Assembly (NCBI GenBank): GCA_001898935.1
Contig: MKVT01000006.1
Coordinates: 1 to 64,000 of the forward strand
Origin: Paludibacter sp. 47-17
GTDB taxonomy: Bacteria > Bacteroidota > Bacteroidia > Bacteroidales > Paludibacteraceae
DNA length: 64,000 nucleotides
Direction of reading: 5' to 3'
Shown here: positions 1 through 9,653 of the stretch, piece after piece
Numbering within the stretch: the stretch's first letter is position 1
How the letters are laid out: the number at the start of each line of letters is the position of its first letter
The notes under the pieces: model-generated
Told to the model about the DNA's origin: nothing
The model's database searches: none
The model's input: the letters and a program-made list of their open reading frames with translations, nothing else
Position numbers and translations under genes: made by a program

Positions 1-2845
1 TAGCACCCGAAACCGGAGATGAAATGTACCACCAGTGGTCGCTGGCCGAGGGGTCTGATTTGGCTGTCAGGTATTGCTCAACGGTAGCCGTGATGGCACT
101 AGGTGTAGCACGTTTGTCAACAAAAGACCCCTGATTTTGAATGATGAAAGTCCCTGGAATAAAAGTAACACCGTCGTTGAGCGTTATTACCCCACCCGAA
201 TGAATAGTTACAGAAGCAAAGGTTCTGTTTTCATCAATGGTCAGGTGACCACCGTCTTCTACTATGACAGCACGCAACGTTCCATCAGCTAATTCAGAAG
301 CCTTCACATTGGTATTAAAAGTGAAGTCTGTGATTGCACTAATTTCGTTCGAAGCAACAGAAGTAACATTTGCATTCTTTGCCACAACAGTATAGAAATA
401 CTCAGTTCCCGGCGTTAGGCCGGTAATGACTTTGCTGGTTGTACCGGTTACGGTGAAAGGAGAACCGAGAATAGGAGTAGCAATTACAGCTTCATATGTT
501 ACTTTAATATCATCCAAATACAAAGTACACCCATTATACGTTCTAAAATTCAACACTAACACATTGGCTGTACTTGTAAAGTAGGTTTCAACATATTGCC
601 ATGAACCTTTTGAATTAAAGTACGTAGAGCTGCTTGGTAACTGAATAGTTGCACCATTTGTAGTCCAAACTCTAAAACCATTTCCGGTTGAAGCATCTGT
701 AATATAATACCAAAATGAAAGTTTATATTCTTTCCCGTTTTCAACATTAATTGACTGACTTAGATTTTTCGTTGCAATCACAGACGTTTTAAGAGCAGAA
801 GTACCTGATTTCACAATGTCTGTAACAACCTGTTGGTTCATCTGTGTTTCGAAAATCCAAGGCGAAGTTTCACCTGTTTCAAAGTCTGAATTCATAACAA
901 GGTTTACAGACTCTGATACATCTTTTGTATATACATTTAATTCATATTCTGTTGCTCCCGATACAGCTTCCCAGTTAGTTTGGAGTCCAGACAGACTGAC
1001 ACTAGACGGATCAGTAGCCACAGGAGCCTCCAATGGTGTCCATTCGGCATATCCGCTCAATGTTTTTATAACACTTTCTGCATTCGGACTACTCAAAGTC
1101 AATATTGCAGTATGAGAACCTGCAGCATCCGGAGCGTAAGTGATTGTAACAATAACATCCGTTACAGTCCCATCTGTAGGAATAACGGACAGAGTAGAAA
1201 GATCGAAATAATTTGCATTATCTCCACTCATTTCCAACGTAATATTGCCTTCCAGATTTGCGCCGCTCACAGTAATTGTTTCTGTATCGAATGAACCCAC
1301 AGTTGCTTCCATGGCTGGAATAACTGTTTCCATTACTGTAATAAAAGGTGCTGACGTACAGACTGGATTTGAATTATAGGTAGTAATTATCCCTCCATTA
1401 TAAGTGATACTGATATCGTCTATATATCTAACTGCTGTTGTTCCATTATAATATAGACGCACATATACATTTGCATACGCCGATAAGTCTGTTGTTTTTT
1501 CCGTATAACTACCATTTGCAAAGTCACTCATTGGGTATGTCGCCCGAGTGATCCAGTTACTATTATCAGTAGAAGTTTGAACTTGTATGTCGTAATTACT
1601 ATTGGTCGAAGTTCTCATTAACGAGAAAGTGAATGACAACGGCGATGCAACTATGCTTTCAAAAGAAGTATATACGGTATTAGAGTTAATTTTCCCTGAA
1701 TAAGTACCAGTTTTTGGATTTTCTGTACTTTTTGTTGCACCAGATGTCCAACCTATGTCACTATCTTCAAATCCATATGACGCAATGGTTGTCCCTTCTC
1801 CTTCTTCACTTTTACTATACACAGCGTATAAAGTCACATTAGCCGTAGGATAATAAGTATTTCCTGCGACATAAAGTGTAGGTGCAGTTGCTGTTTCACC
1901 AACTAATGCTGCTGCCCAACCGGCAAAAACCCATTGTGCATTACAGGAAACCGCCGTAGGCAAAACAATACCAGCACCTCCTGTACTTTCTGTGAGGCTG
2001 CTACCTTCATACGTACCGCTACCCGGGTTAAAAGAAACTGTATGTGCAGGTATCGCTTCAAAATTGATTTGAACAGTACAATCTTCAGTAGGAGTTATGG
2101 TAAATTCATTCCCATTTTGTACTACGGATGCCACACCAGATGTTACTTGATAAGGAATTGTTGTACTAACACGATAGCCAGTAACAGGAGTTGCTATAAT
2201 GACATTCCCCATAAGAGATACGCTCCCATAGCCTTCGTTATTGGAAGTAGGTGTGATTGTGTGAGTTGCAGCAGCTAATTTAAAAAATTTAATGTTGGTT
2301 GCAGCTATATTTTGCTGATCTGCTGTTGTATAGCATCTCCAATCTTGATTAATATACACTCCTACATATCTACTGGTACCAACGTGTTGAAGTTTATTGA
2401 CAGCGCCATTATAAATGCCATATTTAAAAGTATTATTAGTATTTGTTCCCACTCTTACTCCATTATTAGTAGCTGTACAATATAGCCAAGTTGCAGTTGA
2501 GCCATATGGATAGAAGATATAAGCATCAACTGTTCCACCAATAGTCCATTTCAAATTATCATTGATTATTTCAACAATTTGATTTTTTGCACCATTCAAT
2601 GATACTGTAGTTGCAGTGGGTGCACTTCCAGTACCATTATCATTTGACATTGCTCTCCCGGATGCAACATCAACAATCAAAAACACATCACTTGAAGTCA
2701 ATGCGGAAATATCGGTTAAATTCCAAGTTTGAGCCCATGTATTGGCACTCAGCAGCATAAATATTGACAGCAGAGCCGCCAAGAGAATATGCCATTTTCG
2801 GCTTCGCTGTGAAACCGATCGATTAGTGTCACAATGTAATTCCAT
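1..2845 (-). CDS. Large multidomain secreted surface protein, N-terminal 948 residues (3' end outside window)
   Basis: A frame opens at the ATG at 2845 and stays open for 948 codons to the window edge, so the gene is cut at its 3' end. A basic N-terminus and hydrophobic stretch (about residues 17-38, ending in ANTWAQ) form a signal peptide. Visible modules are a lectin-like N-terminal region (45-200), an InlB-type B-repeat ending in LYAVYS (about 267-350), a choice-of-anchor-J-like beta-sandwich (350-490), a choice-of-anchor-D-like domain (500-580), a CBM4/9-like domain beginning NSDFETG (about 648-780), a fibronectin III-like stretch (780-840), and a motif WWYISSPVSG at the edge. The same WWYISSPVSG motif occurs in the T9SS cargo encoded at 3860-6370, so this is probably a T9SS-exported adhesin or glycan-binding protein. 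It follows the broken nuclease by 25 bases. The exact role is unknown. Confidence 0.85.
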   Translation of the reverse strand, partial: MELHCDTNRSVSQRSRKWHILLAALLSIFMLLSANTWAQTWNLTDISALTSSDVFLIVDVASGRAMSNDNGTGSAPTATTVSLNGAKNQIVEIINDNLKWTIGGTVDAYIFYPYGSTATWLYCTATNNGVRVGTNTNNTFKYGIYNGAVNKLQHVGTSRYVGVYINQDWRCYTTADQQNIAATNIKFFKLAAATHTITPTSNNEGYGSVSLMGNVIIATPVTGYRVSTTIPYQVTSGVASVVQNGNEFTITPTEDCTVQINFEAIPAHTVSFNPGSGTYEGSSLTESTGGAGIVLPTAVSCNAQWVFAGWAAALVGETATAPTLYVAGNTYYPTANVTLYAVYSKSEEGEGTTIASYGFEDSDIGWTSGATKSTENPKTGTYSGKINSNTVYTSFESIVASPLSFTFSLMRTSTNSNYDIQVQTSTDNSNWITRATYPMSDFANGSYTEKTTDLSAYANVYVRLYYNGTTAVRYIDDISITYNGGIITTYNSNPVCTSAPFITVMETVIPAMEATVGSFDTETITVSGANLEGNITLEMSGDNANYFDLSTLSVIPTDGTVTDVIVTITYAPDAAGSHTAILTLSSPNAESVIKTLSGYAEWTPLEAPVATDPSSVSLSGLQTNWEAVSGATEYELNVYTKDVSESVNLVMNSDFETGETSPWIFETQMNQQVVTDIVKSGTSALKTSVIATKNLSQSINVENGKEYKLSFWYYITDASTGNGFRVWTTNGATIQLPSSSTYFNSKGSWQYVETYFTSTANVLVLNFRTYNGCTLYLDDIKVTYEAVIATPILGSPFTVTGTTSKVITGLTPGTEYFYTVVAKNANVTSVASNEISAITDFTFNTNVKASELADGTLRAVIVEDGGHLTIDENRTFASVTIHSGGVITLNDGVTFIPGTFIIQNQGSFVDKRATPSAITATVEQYLTAKSDPSASDHWWYISSPVSGA

Positions 2846-2870
2846 ACGCTTATTTGTTTTAGTTAATTAA

Positions 2871-3356
2871 TTATTTTTTATCAGTTAATGCAATTGAATA
2901 GGAAGGCGATAATCCTCCACCTACAATAGTGAAAGTACCGCTGTGGGCACCTCGGATATGGGTTCCAAAATCAAGTGTACTGCCACTTCCCAGGGCTTTA
3001 CCTACCCGAATTTCAGGCAGAGGTTCTTGCTGTTCCATCTTCTCTACTACCCAGATCTGATGGACATATTCGGGATGATCGATGAAAGTATTGCAGTTAC
3101 TCTGAATGGCATAAACGACATCGTTACGAACGTCGGTCGTCGCAAAAGCCGTCCAGAGATAATCGTAGCTTTTGGCAGTATGGCCGCTGATAATGTTATG
3201 TAGCTGGGTTTTTAATATGGCACCTGCTCCTGTAGCAGCGGAATAATAGCCCGGAGGCACTGCTGCAGATACTGTAAGTGTCCGGTAAATACAAAGTAGT
3301 ATAAGCAAGGTAAATACTTCCTTTGACAACAGTAAATGACTAGATTTCAGCTTCAC
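2871..3356 (-). pseudogene. Gutted endonuclease I family protein, catalytic core deleted
   Basis: The 161-residue product starts with a signal peptide and then has the typical secreted endonuclease I N-terminus (PPGYYSAATG, LKTQLHNIISGH, LWTAFATTDV, residues 34-76). At residue 77 it jumps straight into the C-terminal end of the same family (NDVVYAIQ then FIDHPEYVHQIW, 78-102). The central segment that normally carries the metal-binding and catalytic His/Asn residues is absent, in frame. The usual NRNPFIDHPE motif reads NCNTFIDHPE, which suggests decay. The tail resembles the first strands of a choice-of-anchor domain (LDFGT, GTFTIVGGGL) and stops early at DKK. The only usable start is GTG at 3356. 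A nuclease activity is very unlikely. A Bacteroidetes-type promoter at 3409-3439 still lies upstream, so it may be transcribed and may drive the downstream giant gene. Confidence 0.75.
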
Positions 3357-3408
3357 TAATACTAGTTAAAAGAATATTTTATCTATTTCAGCTTTAATAA
3401 CCAAGTCA

Positions 3409-3439
3409 CAAATATAATTTAGAAGAATGATGTACGCAA
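3409..3439 (-). promoter_or_regulatory. Bacteroidetes-type promoter for the nuclease remnant and giant surface gene
   Basis: On the minus strand TTGC (3439-3436) is followed after 19 bases by TATATTTG (3416-3409), which matches the TTTG/TAnnTTTG promoter pattern. It lies about 50 bases upstream of the GTG at 3356. Confidence 0.5.
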
Positions 3440-3578
3440 CAAATTTTTATGTTAAAATGCTGCAACCACGACAAATCGTCATAACATTAACAAATATTAC
3501 CTGTTTAATGAATTTTGCGTTACAAAAAAAGAGGATATAATTCCAATTTCAGCAGTACTTAATGGCAAGGCGGATATT
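3440..3578. other. Intergenic, AT-rich, nothing recognised
   Basis: The stretch between the nuclease remnant promoter and the stop-interrupted small ORF holds no reading frame, hairpin or repeat that I can support. Confidence 0.5.
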
Positions 3579-3863
3579 TCATAGAAGATTGTACAATCCG
3601 TAGGTATCTTTTCGTATCTCGCGCCCCAGACCATCGAACCAGATGATAAGGTGAGCATTAGATAAGTAAAGCTGCCCCTTTCGGAACAGCTTCACCCAGA
3701 TTTGCTACGTACTCACCGGATCGTTGGTGTGTAAGTCGCCACGGTACATAACCCAGTCGGTTGGTTCTTCTTCCGGCAATGGGTCAGAATTCAATTGCAG
3801 ACTGATTTGCGTGTCGAGCTCGACACATTCAATCGCCGGTTGCAGGTAATTAGCATTTTTCAT
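3579..3863 (-). pseudogene. Small ORF interrupted by an in-frame TAG
   Basis: An ATG at 3863 overlaps the stop of the upstream T9SS gene (ATGA) and opens a 52-codon frame ending at TAG (3707-3705). The start (MKNANYLQPAIECVELDT) has the composition of the short conserved proteins often found beside Bacteroidetes surface genes. Reading through the TAG, the same frame continues for 41 more codons with protein-like sequence (QIWVKLFRKGQLY, HLIIWFDGLGREIR) and stops at TGA 3581-3579. This looks like one gene of about 94 residues with a nonsense mutation, or a sequencing error. I do not recognise a family. The short 52-residue form alone may also be expressed. Confidence 0.45.
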
Positions 3864-6370
3864 AGCTTAAGGTTGTAATTATGAATAGAAATCTTCAGAA
3901 AACTCGAATTAAGTTGTACGATGCAGAGTCCGGCCCGGCCTGGTATGTCGACGAGGGTGACGGGCTCGTTGATGGTCTGCCGGTGCAGGAGCCGGCCGTC
4001 GATACTCCACACCTGTACGGTGGAACCCAACAGGGTTTCGCTTGTTTCAATCACCAGCTGGCCGTTGCTGTTGCGGTATACCTTCGGCTGGTCCGCCGGG
4101 ATTTTCTCCAGGGCCGAAATGGCGCCGGAAGCCCTGAATTCCAGTTCAAAACGACCGGAACCGGAGGCGACATCGTGCTCAAAGTGGTAACTATCGCCTT
4201 CTTTTAACCACCGTTCTGCTGAAAGGTGCTTATCTTTTAGTACAATATCCACCGGTCCGAGATTAACAGCCCGGGTTACTTTCAGCTCGAACCGGCCCGA
4301 TTGGAGCGAACGGAAACCAAGTTGTATTTGTTTTCCGGGTTCCAACCGGTACATTTTATTGATAACCAGCTCTTTGCCATCCACTACTGAGAAAAGTTCC
4401 GGTTCACCACCGGCAGTCATTTTTTCCGAATCGTAAACGTCGAATCCGTCGGTTGCCGACGCGTTGGTCGACAAAATGGCTTCGTCGCGCGAAGTAGCGG
4501 TGAGCAGCTCGAGGCATACGATCTGCCTGGCGACGGCAGGAGCTTTCAGCAGATTGGCCGCATCCGACTGATCCTGGTGCGAACGCATCGAATTGTTAAA
4601 TTCCAGTGTGGGTAAAGCGCCATCTTCTTTCACCTTCACCCAAAATGCCTGCAGGGGTGCAATAAAGTTGTTCACCCGGCCGCGGATTCCCAGCGAGGTT
4701 CCGTCCTCACCGTCGAAGGTATCGAACACCATCGTACCCGAAGCATTGCGTGTACGTATCCAAATGGTCGGCCGTATATCGGTTCGCATATGCGGTGTGC
4801 CGAATCCCGTCACTGCATTCCAATCGAGATACGAAGGATAGGGATTTCCTACCAGGTTGAATCCGCGCTTAGCACCGGCTGCTTCGGTACGCGACAGTGG
4901 CGGAGATACCACCGGCCCCGAATTAAACGTTCCGTCGAAACAATATACTCCTGTTGTTGCAATACTGGCAAGATATCCTTTCCCGGGGACCAGCTCCTGC
5001 CCACCCGACTGAATCTGCGGATAATCGACCGAAGCTTCATCGTAATACCCCAACTTATTACCCGAAGCGCCGGTAAGAATGCACCCCGACAAAGCTCCGC
5101 TCACCGGACTCGAGATGTACCACCAGCCATCCGTCCCGTTGCCGGCGCTCAGGTATTGTTCTACCCTGCTCCGACCCGCTACCGTGAGGCTCCCGTCGTT
5201 CACCAGACTCGCAGTGCCCGATTCAGAACTTTGCAGGGTCATATCGCCCGTTACGGTTAACGATCCGGCAGATAGAATACTGAGCCTGGCAGCCGGCAAA
5301 AGATCGAGCGAGGCTACGGTAACCGGGATGTCGATTTCGGGAAACTCCGGAACTCCCCCGATTAGCACCGAACTCGCAGTACCAGGCACCCCGTTGCTCC
5401 AGTTGGCAGTCCGGTACCATTCCCGCGAGAGGGCTCCCGTCCAGCTGGTCGAAACGGGTATATGAGCGCATTTCCCAATCGTGAAATCATCGATATTCAT
5501 CCGGTCGCCTCTCAATTGCACCACTCTGAACCGGATCATCCCCGGGTAATTCAATTCGAATACCGCCGGAGCCAGCACCGAACCACACTCCACTTCGGCG
5601 CCCAGGTCGTGCCAGCTGCCGCCCCCGTTGTACGAGGCCTGTAACTTCCAGCTTGCTCCCGTAAGCAAACCATAATTGGCATGATCTACCGTCACTGTTC
5701 CGGCCCCATCGGTTTTATCAAAGTTCATGGCTACTATCCCGTTGGCTTTCAAACGTACACTTTTGGCGCCGTTCTTTTTGTCGTCGGTCGAATTACTCAT
5801 CACCGCTTCGGTAAGCTTCCAGCTACCCGTCGGCAGCGATACATCGGCCTCGGCATACGTACCTTTCGCTCCTGTATCGAAATCCTCCAGCCATACCGAT
5901 TGCTCGGTAATACTGATATCGTCGATTCCAGCCCCGATCGAATTGCTCTGACCTGCCACCGAAAAACGCACTTTCACCTGCGTACCCGTGTACGAACTAA
6001 GGTCGTACGATTCCATGGCTGTGAAGGTCGGCGATAAAGGCACACGCGTACCGATCACCTCCCAACTGAGTCCATTATCGACCGAAACCGATACTGTTAT
6101 AGTATTCTCGTCGATATTCACCCCTCCGTAGGTCCGGGCTTTAAAGTCGAGCCGGATAGAGGAATAAGCGGTAAAATCCATGGCCGGCGTACAGGTGGAA
6201 GCTCCCGCGATCAATAATTGCAGGTAAGTCGTTCCGGCTACATTCACATCCTGCCAGTCGGGAAAACCAGCCACATCGGTTCGCACAGGAATAAGGTTGG
6301 CGCCAACAACCAGAAAGCCTTTGGCAACGAACCACCCTAAAAAACAAATAAACAGAATTCTCTTTTTCAT
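3860..6370 (-). CDS. Secreted multidomain protein with type IX secretion tail
   Basis: The 836-residue product has a signal peptide (residues 1-24) and two successive MAM/choice-of-anchor-J-like beta-sandwiches (about 25-155, containing AGIDDISITE, and 155-300, containing NIDDFTIGKC). A repetitive strand-rich region beginning SWTGALSREW (about 305-400) follows, then the motif GWWYISSPVSG (about 420) also found in the giant protein at 1-2845. The last 80 residues resemble a T9SS C-terminal sorting domain (VQVWSIDGRLL, then IVQLNS), although the very end (ISIHNYNLKL) differs from the usual short basic tail. It is presumably exported through the outer membrane and held on the surface. No catalytic domain is visible. 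A promoter-like TAGTTTTG lies at 6427-6434. Confidence 0.8.
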   Translation of the reverse strand: MKKRILFICFLGWFVAKGFLVVGANLIPVRTDVAGFPDWQDVNVAGTTYLQLLIAGASTCTPAMDFTAYSSIRLDFKARTYGGVNIDENTITVSVSVDNGLSWEVIGTRVPLSPTFTAMESYDLSSYTGTQVKVRFSVAGQSNSIGAGIDDISITEQSVWLEDFDTGAKGTYAEADVSLPTGSWKLTEAVMSNSTDDKKNGAKSVRLKANGIVAMNFDKTDGAGTVTVDHANYGLLTGASWKLQASYNGGGSWHDLGAEVECGSVLAPAVFELNYPGMIRFRVVQLRGDRMNIDDFTIGKCAHIPVSTSWTGALSREWYRTANWSNGVPGTASSVLIGGVPEFPEIDIPVTVASLDLLPAARLSILSAGSLTVTGDMTLQSSESGTASLVNDGSLTVAGRSRVEQYLSAGNGTDGWWYISSPVSGALSGCILTGASGNKLGYYDEASVDYPQIQSGGQELVPGKGYLASIATTGVYCFDGTFNSGPVVSPPLSRTEAAGAKRGFNLVGNPYPSYLDWNAVTGFGTPHMRTDIRPTIWIRTRNASGTMVFDTFDGEDGTSLGIRGRVNNFIAPLQAFWVKVKEDGALPTLEFNNSMRSHQDQSDAANLLKAPAVARQIVCLELLTATSRDEAILSTNASATDGFDVYDSEKMTAGGEPELFSVVDGKELVINKMYRLEPGKQIQLGFRSLQSGRFELKVTRAVNLGPVDIVLKDKHLSAERWLKEGDSYHFEHDVASGSGRFELEFRASGAISALEKIPADQPKVYRNSNGQLVIETSETLLGSTVQVWSIDGRLLHRQTINEPVTLVDIPGRAGLCIVQLNSSFLKISIHNYNLKL

Positions 6371-6426
6371 AGTAAACGGATTAGTTTGGTTACAACAATA
6401 GAAAGTGCGTCGTGCAACTTTCGCTG

Positions 6427-6434
6427 CAAAACTA
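6427..6434 (-). promoter_or_regulatory. -7 element upstream of the T9SS protein gene
   Basis: TAGTTTTG on the minus strand matches TAnnTTTG and lies about 57 bases before the ATG at 6370. No clear -33 TTTG is present at the ideal distance. Confidence 0.4.
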
Positions 6435-6518
6435 ACACAAAAAATAATTCAATTCGTAAAACGAAAAAGATTTATACGAACTGACGCATAATTGATAAAA
6501 TGAAGGATTGAAATATTC

Positions 6519-7283
6519 CTAATCGCCTGAAATAGAGCGACTGATCAATTCGTAAATTTTCTGATATTCCGGATGATCGTTCAAAAGAGCAAGATGTTTT
6601 TTCATCACTGCGTCGTCGCGACGCACGGCCGGACCGGTTTGAGCTTCCTGCGGCGATAAAAAGTCGATTTTCGAAGCCGTTTCGGCGATAAGCGGACGCA
6701 ACACCTCGAAAGACAAGTGCGACGATTGCACGAGGTCGCCGGCGATGGCATACAGATGATTTACAAAATTACAGGCAAAAACAGCAGCCAGGTGAAGTCG
6801 GCGACGTTGCTGCGAATCGGCCTCGTACACTTTGTCGGCCAGCAACGAAGCCAACCGGTTGACTTCTGCAAGCACATCGGGCGACGAAGCTTCGACAAAC
6901 AAGGGAACCGTGCGGAAATTCAGTGGTTTTGATTTTGAAAAAGTCTGCAGCGGATACAGCACCCCATGCCTTGGTTTGTGCCGAGGAAATAACTCAAGCC
7001 CCATGCTCCCGGCCGTGTGCAGGTGAATAGCCTGCGGAGCGATCGTATGGGCCAGTACTTCAGCAAGGGCATTATCGCTTACTGCATAAAGGTAGAAATG
7101 GGCACCGGATGGAAGCTTTTTCCAGTCGGTAGTGCTACTCACTCCCAGCAAGCGGGCCGCCTCATCGGCATGCTCCCTGTTACGGCCGTAGAGCATCAGC
7201 ACCTGCACGTCCGACTGTTGCAAAGCCCGGACAAGGTGTGTGGCTACATTTCCGGTCCCGACGACGACTGCTGTTGTTTCCAT
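6519..7283 (-). CDS. Rossmann-like and DUF2520 domain protein
   Basis: The 254-residue product begins with a Rossmann nucleotide-binding motif (VVVGTGNVATHLV, residues 6-18), followed by the DUF2520 C-terminal helical domain. Conserved family features are HTAGSMG, GVLYPLQTFS and a segment rich in conserved polar residues (HLAAVFACNFVNHLY). The architecture resembles NADP-dependent oxidoreductases of the 6-phosphogluconate dehydrogenase/F420-reductase superfamily, but no substrate is established. The start codon lies inside the 3' end of phoH (40-base overlap), so the two are probably co-transcribed and translationally coupled. Confidence 0.85.
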   Translation of the reverse strand: METTAVVVGTGNVATHLVRALQQSDVQVLMLYGRNREHADEAARLLGVSSTTDWKKLPSGAHFYLYAVSDNALAEVLAHTIAPQAIHLHTAGSMGLELFPRHKPRHGVLYPLQTFSKSKPLNFRTVPLFVEASSPDVLAEVNRLASLLADKVYEADSQQRRRLHLAAVFACNFVNHLYAIAGDLVQSSHLSFEVLRPLIAETASKIDFLSPQEAQTGPAVRRDDAVMKKHLALLNDHPEYQKIYELISRSISGD

Positions 7284-8233
7284 TCTTTGATATGCTTATC
7301 GCGTTTTTCGTATGCCTCCACGATACGTTGCACCAGCTTATGACGCACAATGTCGCTGGTATCGAAATCGATACGGGCAATGCCTTTCACATCCTTCAGC
7401 ACCCCCAGCGCATCGATAAGTCCCGATTTCTGCGAAACAGGAAGATCGATCTGCGTAATATCGCCGGTAATGATCATTTTGGCATTCAGTCCCATACGCG
7501 TAAGGAACATCTTGATTTGCTGCGTGGTTGTATTCTGTGCTTCGTCGAGAATGACCACTGCATCGCTCAACGTACGGCCGCGCATAAAAGCCAGCGGAGC
7601 AATCTGAATGGTACCGTTTTCGAGGTATTCTTTCAGTTTAAGCGGCGTGATCATATCCTGGAGGGCATCGTAGAGCGGCTGCAGGTAAGGATCGATTTTT
7701 TCCTTCATATCGCCGGGAAGAAAACCGAGCTTTTCGCCCGCCTCCACAGCCGGACGGCTCAGAATTATTTTTTTAACCGACTTGTTTTTCAGGGACTTGA
7801 CAGCCAATGCAATAGCCGTGTACGTTTTACCCGAGCCAGCTGGTCCGATGGCAAAAAGCAGGTCGTTGGTTTCAAACTCTTTGACCAGCCGTTGCTGATT
7901 CTGGGTGCGTGCCGTAACCGGTTTACCGCTTACCCCGTGCACAATCAGGTTATCGAACCGTACTTCCGCCGGTTCGTTTCCCTTCACAAGCTCAATAATA
8001 TCTCCTTCCGACAGCTTATTGTTTTCGACACAAAAACGCTCCAGCTGCCGAAGATGATCCATCAGCACGGCTACCTTTTCAGGATCCCCCTCCAGCTTAA
8101 TGGCATGTCCCCTGGCCATGATTCGCAGGTGTGGAAACAAATTTTTAAGCAAGTGCAGGTTTGCATTATTAATTCCGAAAAACACAACCACATCGGTATG
8201 TTCGGATAATTCGTAGATAAAAGGATCTGTCAA
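7244..8233 (-). CDS. phoH: PhoH family ATPase
   Basis: The 329-residue product is a PhoH-like P-loop ATPase of the helicase-related type. The Walker A motif GPAGSGKT is at residues 130-137 and a Walker B-type LDEAQN follows, with ITGD downstream. The N-terminal 100 residues match the small domain seen in bacterial PhoL/PhoH proteins, which are linked to RNA metabolism and ribosome maturation. No ATG exists near the N-terminus. The frame has a TAA just upstream and then TTG at 8233, so TTG is the likely start. It overlaps the following DUF2520 gene. The REP-like palindromes at 8288-8337 lie between it and glyA. Confidence 0.92.
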   Translation of the reverse strand: MTDPFIYELSEHTDVVVFFGINNANLHLLKNLFPHLRIMARGHAIKLEGDPEKVAVLMDHLRQLERFCVENNKLSEGDIIELVKGNEPAEVRFDNLIVHGVSGKPVTARTQNQQRLVKEFETNDLLFAIGPAGSGKTYTAIALAVKSLKNKSVKKIILSRPAVEAGEKLGFLPGDMKEKIDPYLQPLYDALQDMITPLKLKEYLENGTIQIAPLAFMRGRTLSDAVVILDEAQNTTTQQIKMFLTRMGLNAKMIITGDITQIDLPVSQKSGLIDALGVLKDVKGIARIDFDTSDIVRHKLVQRIVEAYEKRDKHIKEWKQQQSSSGPEM

Positions 8234-8287
8234 TGGAAGAAAAAATTAGTAGGTGTACGGAAGCGCCGGGCGTTTCCTGAATGATAC

Positions 8288-8337
8288 GGATTTGCGTTGC
8301 AAATCCGGTCCGGGCCAGATTTGCAACGCAAATTCCA
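8288..8337. repeat. REP-like pair of palindromes downstream of glyA
   Basis: Two short palindromes sit head to head. GGATTTGCGTTGCAAATCC (8288-8306) has a perfect 8-bp stem with a GTT loop. ATTTGCAACGCAAAT (8320-8334) has a 6-bp stem with an AAC loop and is nearly the reverse complement of the first. A GC-rich spacer separates them. The pair may act as a terminator for glyA or as a REP/BIME-like element. A related pair lies at 9654-9701. Confidence 0.7.
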
Positions 8338-8338
8338 A

Positions 8339-9619
8339 TTAATAATTAAACAAAGGATAGTGTTCCATCGTCGCATTTACACGTTTGCGCACCGACGAAA
8401 TAACCTCCTCATTGTCGACATTTGAAAGCACAGTTTCAATCATCTCGGCGATTTCGAGCATCAGATCTTCCTTCGCACCACGGGTAGTGATGGCCGGAGT
8501 ACCCAACCGGATTCCCGAAGTCTGGAAAGCCGACCGGCTATCAAACGGAACCATGTTCTTATTGCAGGTAATATCGGCCTCGACCAGGGCTTTTTCGGCC
8601 GTTTTTCCCGTCAGATCGGGATATTTCGAACGCAAATCAACCAACATCGAGTGGTTGTCGGTTCCTCCCGAAATAATCGTAAAACCGCGATCGATAAGCG
8701 CCTGAGCCAATACTTTCGCATTCTTCTGCACCTGCACCTGATACTCCTTGTATTCGGGTTGAAGGCACTCGCCGAAAGCCACTGCCTTCGCCGCAATAAT
8801 ATGTTCGAGCGGACCTCCCTGTGTGCCTGGGAAAACTGCCGAATCGAGCAAGGCCGACATCATCTTCACTTCCCCCTTCGGAGTGGTCTTACCCCATGGA
8901 TTCGGGAAATCCTTACCCAGCAAAATAATACCACCGCGCGGACCACGAAGCGTTTTGTGTGTGGTCGATGTCACGATATGCGCATATTTCACCGGATTTT
9001 TCAGCAAACCGGCCGCAATGAGCCCGGCCGGATGAGCCATATCGATCATCAGCAATGCTCCAACCTTATCGGCAATAGCCCGCATGCGTTCGTAATCCCA
9101 CTCACGCGAATAAGCCGAACCACCGCCGATAATCAACTTCGGCTGTTCGCGCAGCGCCACTTCCTCCATCTGGTCGTAATCCACCAAACCGGTATCCTGG
9201 CGGACATTGTACTCGGTGGGACGGTACAAAATACCCGAACTATTCACCAGCGAACCGTGCGAGAGATGACCGCCATGAGCCAGGTTCAATCCCAAAAAGG
9301 TATCGCCAGGATTAAGGCATGCCAGGAAAACAGCCGCATTGGCCTGCGCCCCCGAGTGCGGCTGCACATTAGCCCATTCGGCATCAAAAATCGCTTTCAA
9401 ACGATCGATAGCAATCTGTTCCGACTGGTCGACTACCTCGCAACCACCATAATAGCGCTTGCCCGGGTACCCTTCGGCATATTTGTTGGTAAGCACCGAG
9501 CCTGCGGCTTCCATCACCTGGTCGCTCACAAAATTCTCGGATGCAATCAGTTCAATCCCCTTTAACTGCCGCTGTTTTTCGCGGTTGATAATGTCAAAAA
9601 TTACTGTGTCCCTTTTCAT
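8339..9619 (-). CDS. glyA: Serine hydroxymethyltransferase
   Basis: The 426-residue product is a full-length PLP enzyme that interconverts serine and glycine with transfer of a one-carbon unit to tetrahydrofolate. Visible family signatures are [10 protein letters not shown] near the N-terminus, [32 protein letters not shown], and the PLP-lysine motif [14 protein letters not shown] at about residue 225. The start is ATG at 9619. It follows the pyrB-pyrI-flavin reductase group on the same strand but is separated from it by a REP-like palindrome pair, so it is probably transcribed separately. Confidence 0.97.
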   Translation of the reverse strand: MKRDTVIFDIINREKQRQLKGIELIASENFVSDQVMEAAGSVLTNKYAEGYPGKRYYGGCEVVDQSEQIAIDRLKAIFDAEWANVQPHSGAQANAAVFLACLNPGDTFLGLNLAHGGHLSHGSLVNSSGILYRPTEYNVRQDTGLVDYDQMEEVALREQPKLIIGGGSAYSREWDYERMRAIADKVGALLMIDMAHPAGLIAAGLLKNPVKYAHIVTSTTHKTLRGPRGGIILLGKDFPNPWGKTTPKGEVKMMSALLDSAVFPGTQGGPLEHIIAAKAVAFGECLQPEYKEYQVQVQKNAKVLAQALIDRGFTIISGGTDNHSMLVDLRSKYPDLTGKTAEKALVEADITCNKNMVPFDSRSAFQTSGIRLGTPAITTRGAKEDLMLEIAEMIETVLSNVDNEEVISSVRKRVNATMEHYPLFNY

Positions 9620-9653
9620 TATTTATAACTTGTTAAGTATTTCATTTAAATCA

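Noticed and set aside
8651-9565. 304-codon plus-strand frame inside glyA
   Set aside because: Antisense shadow of glyA with no recognisable motif.
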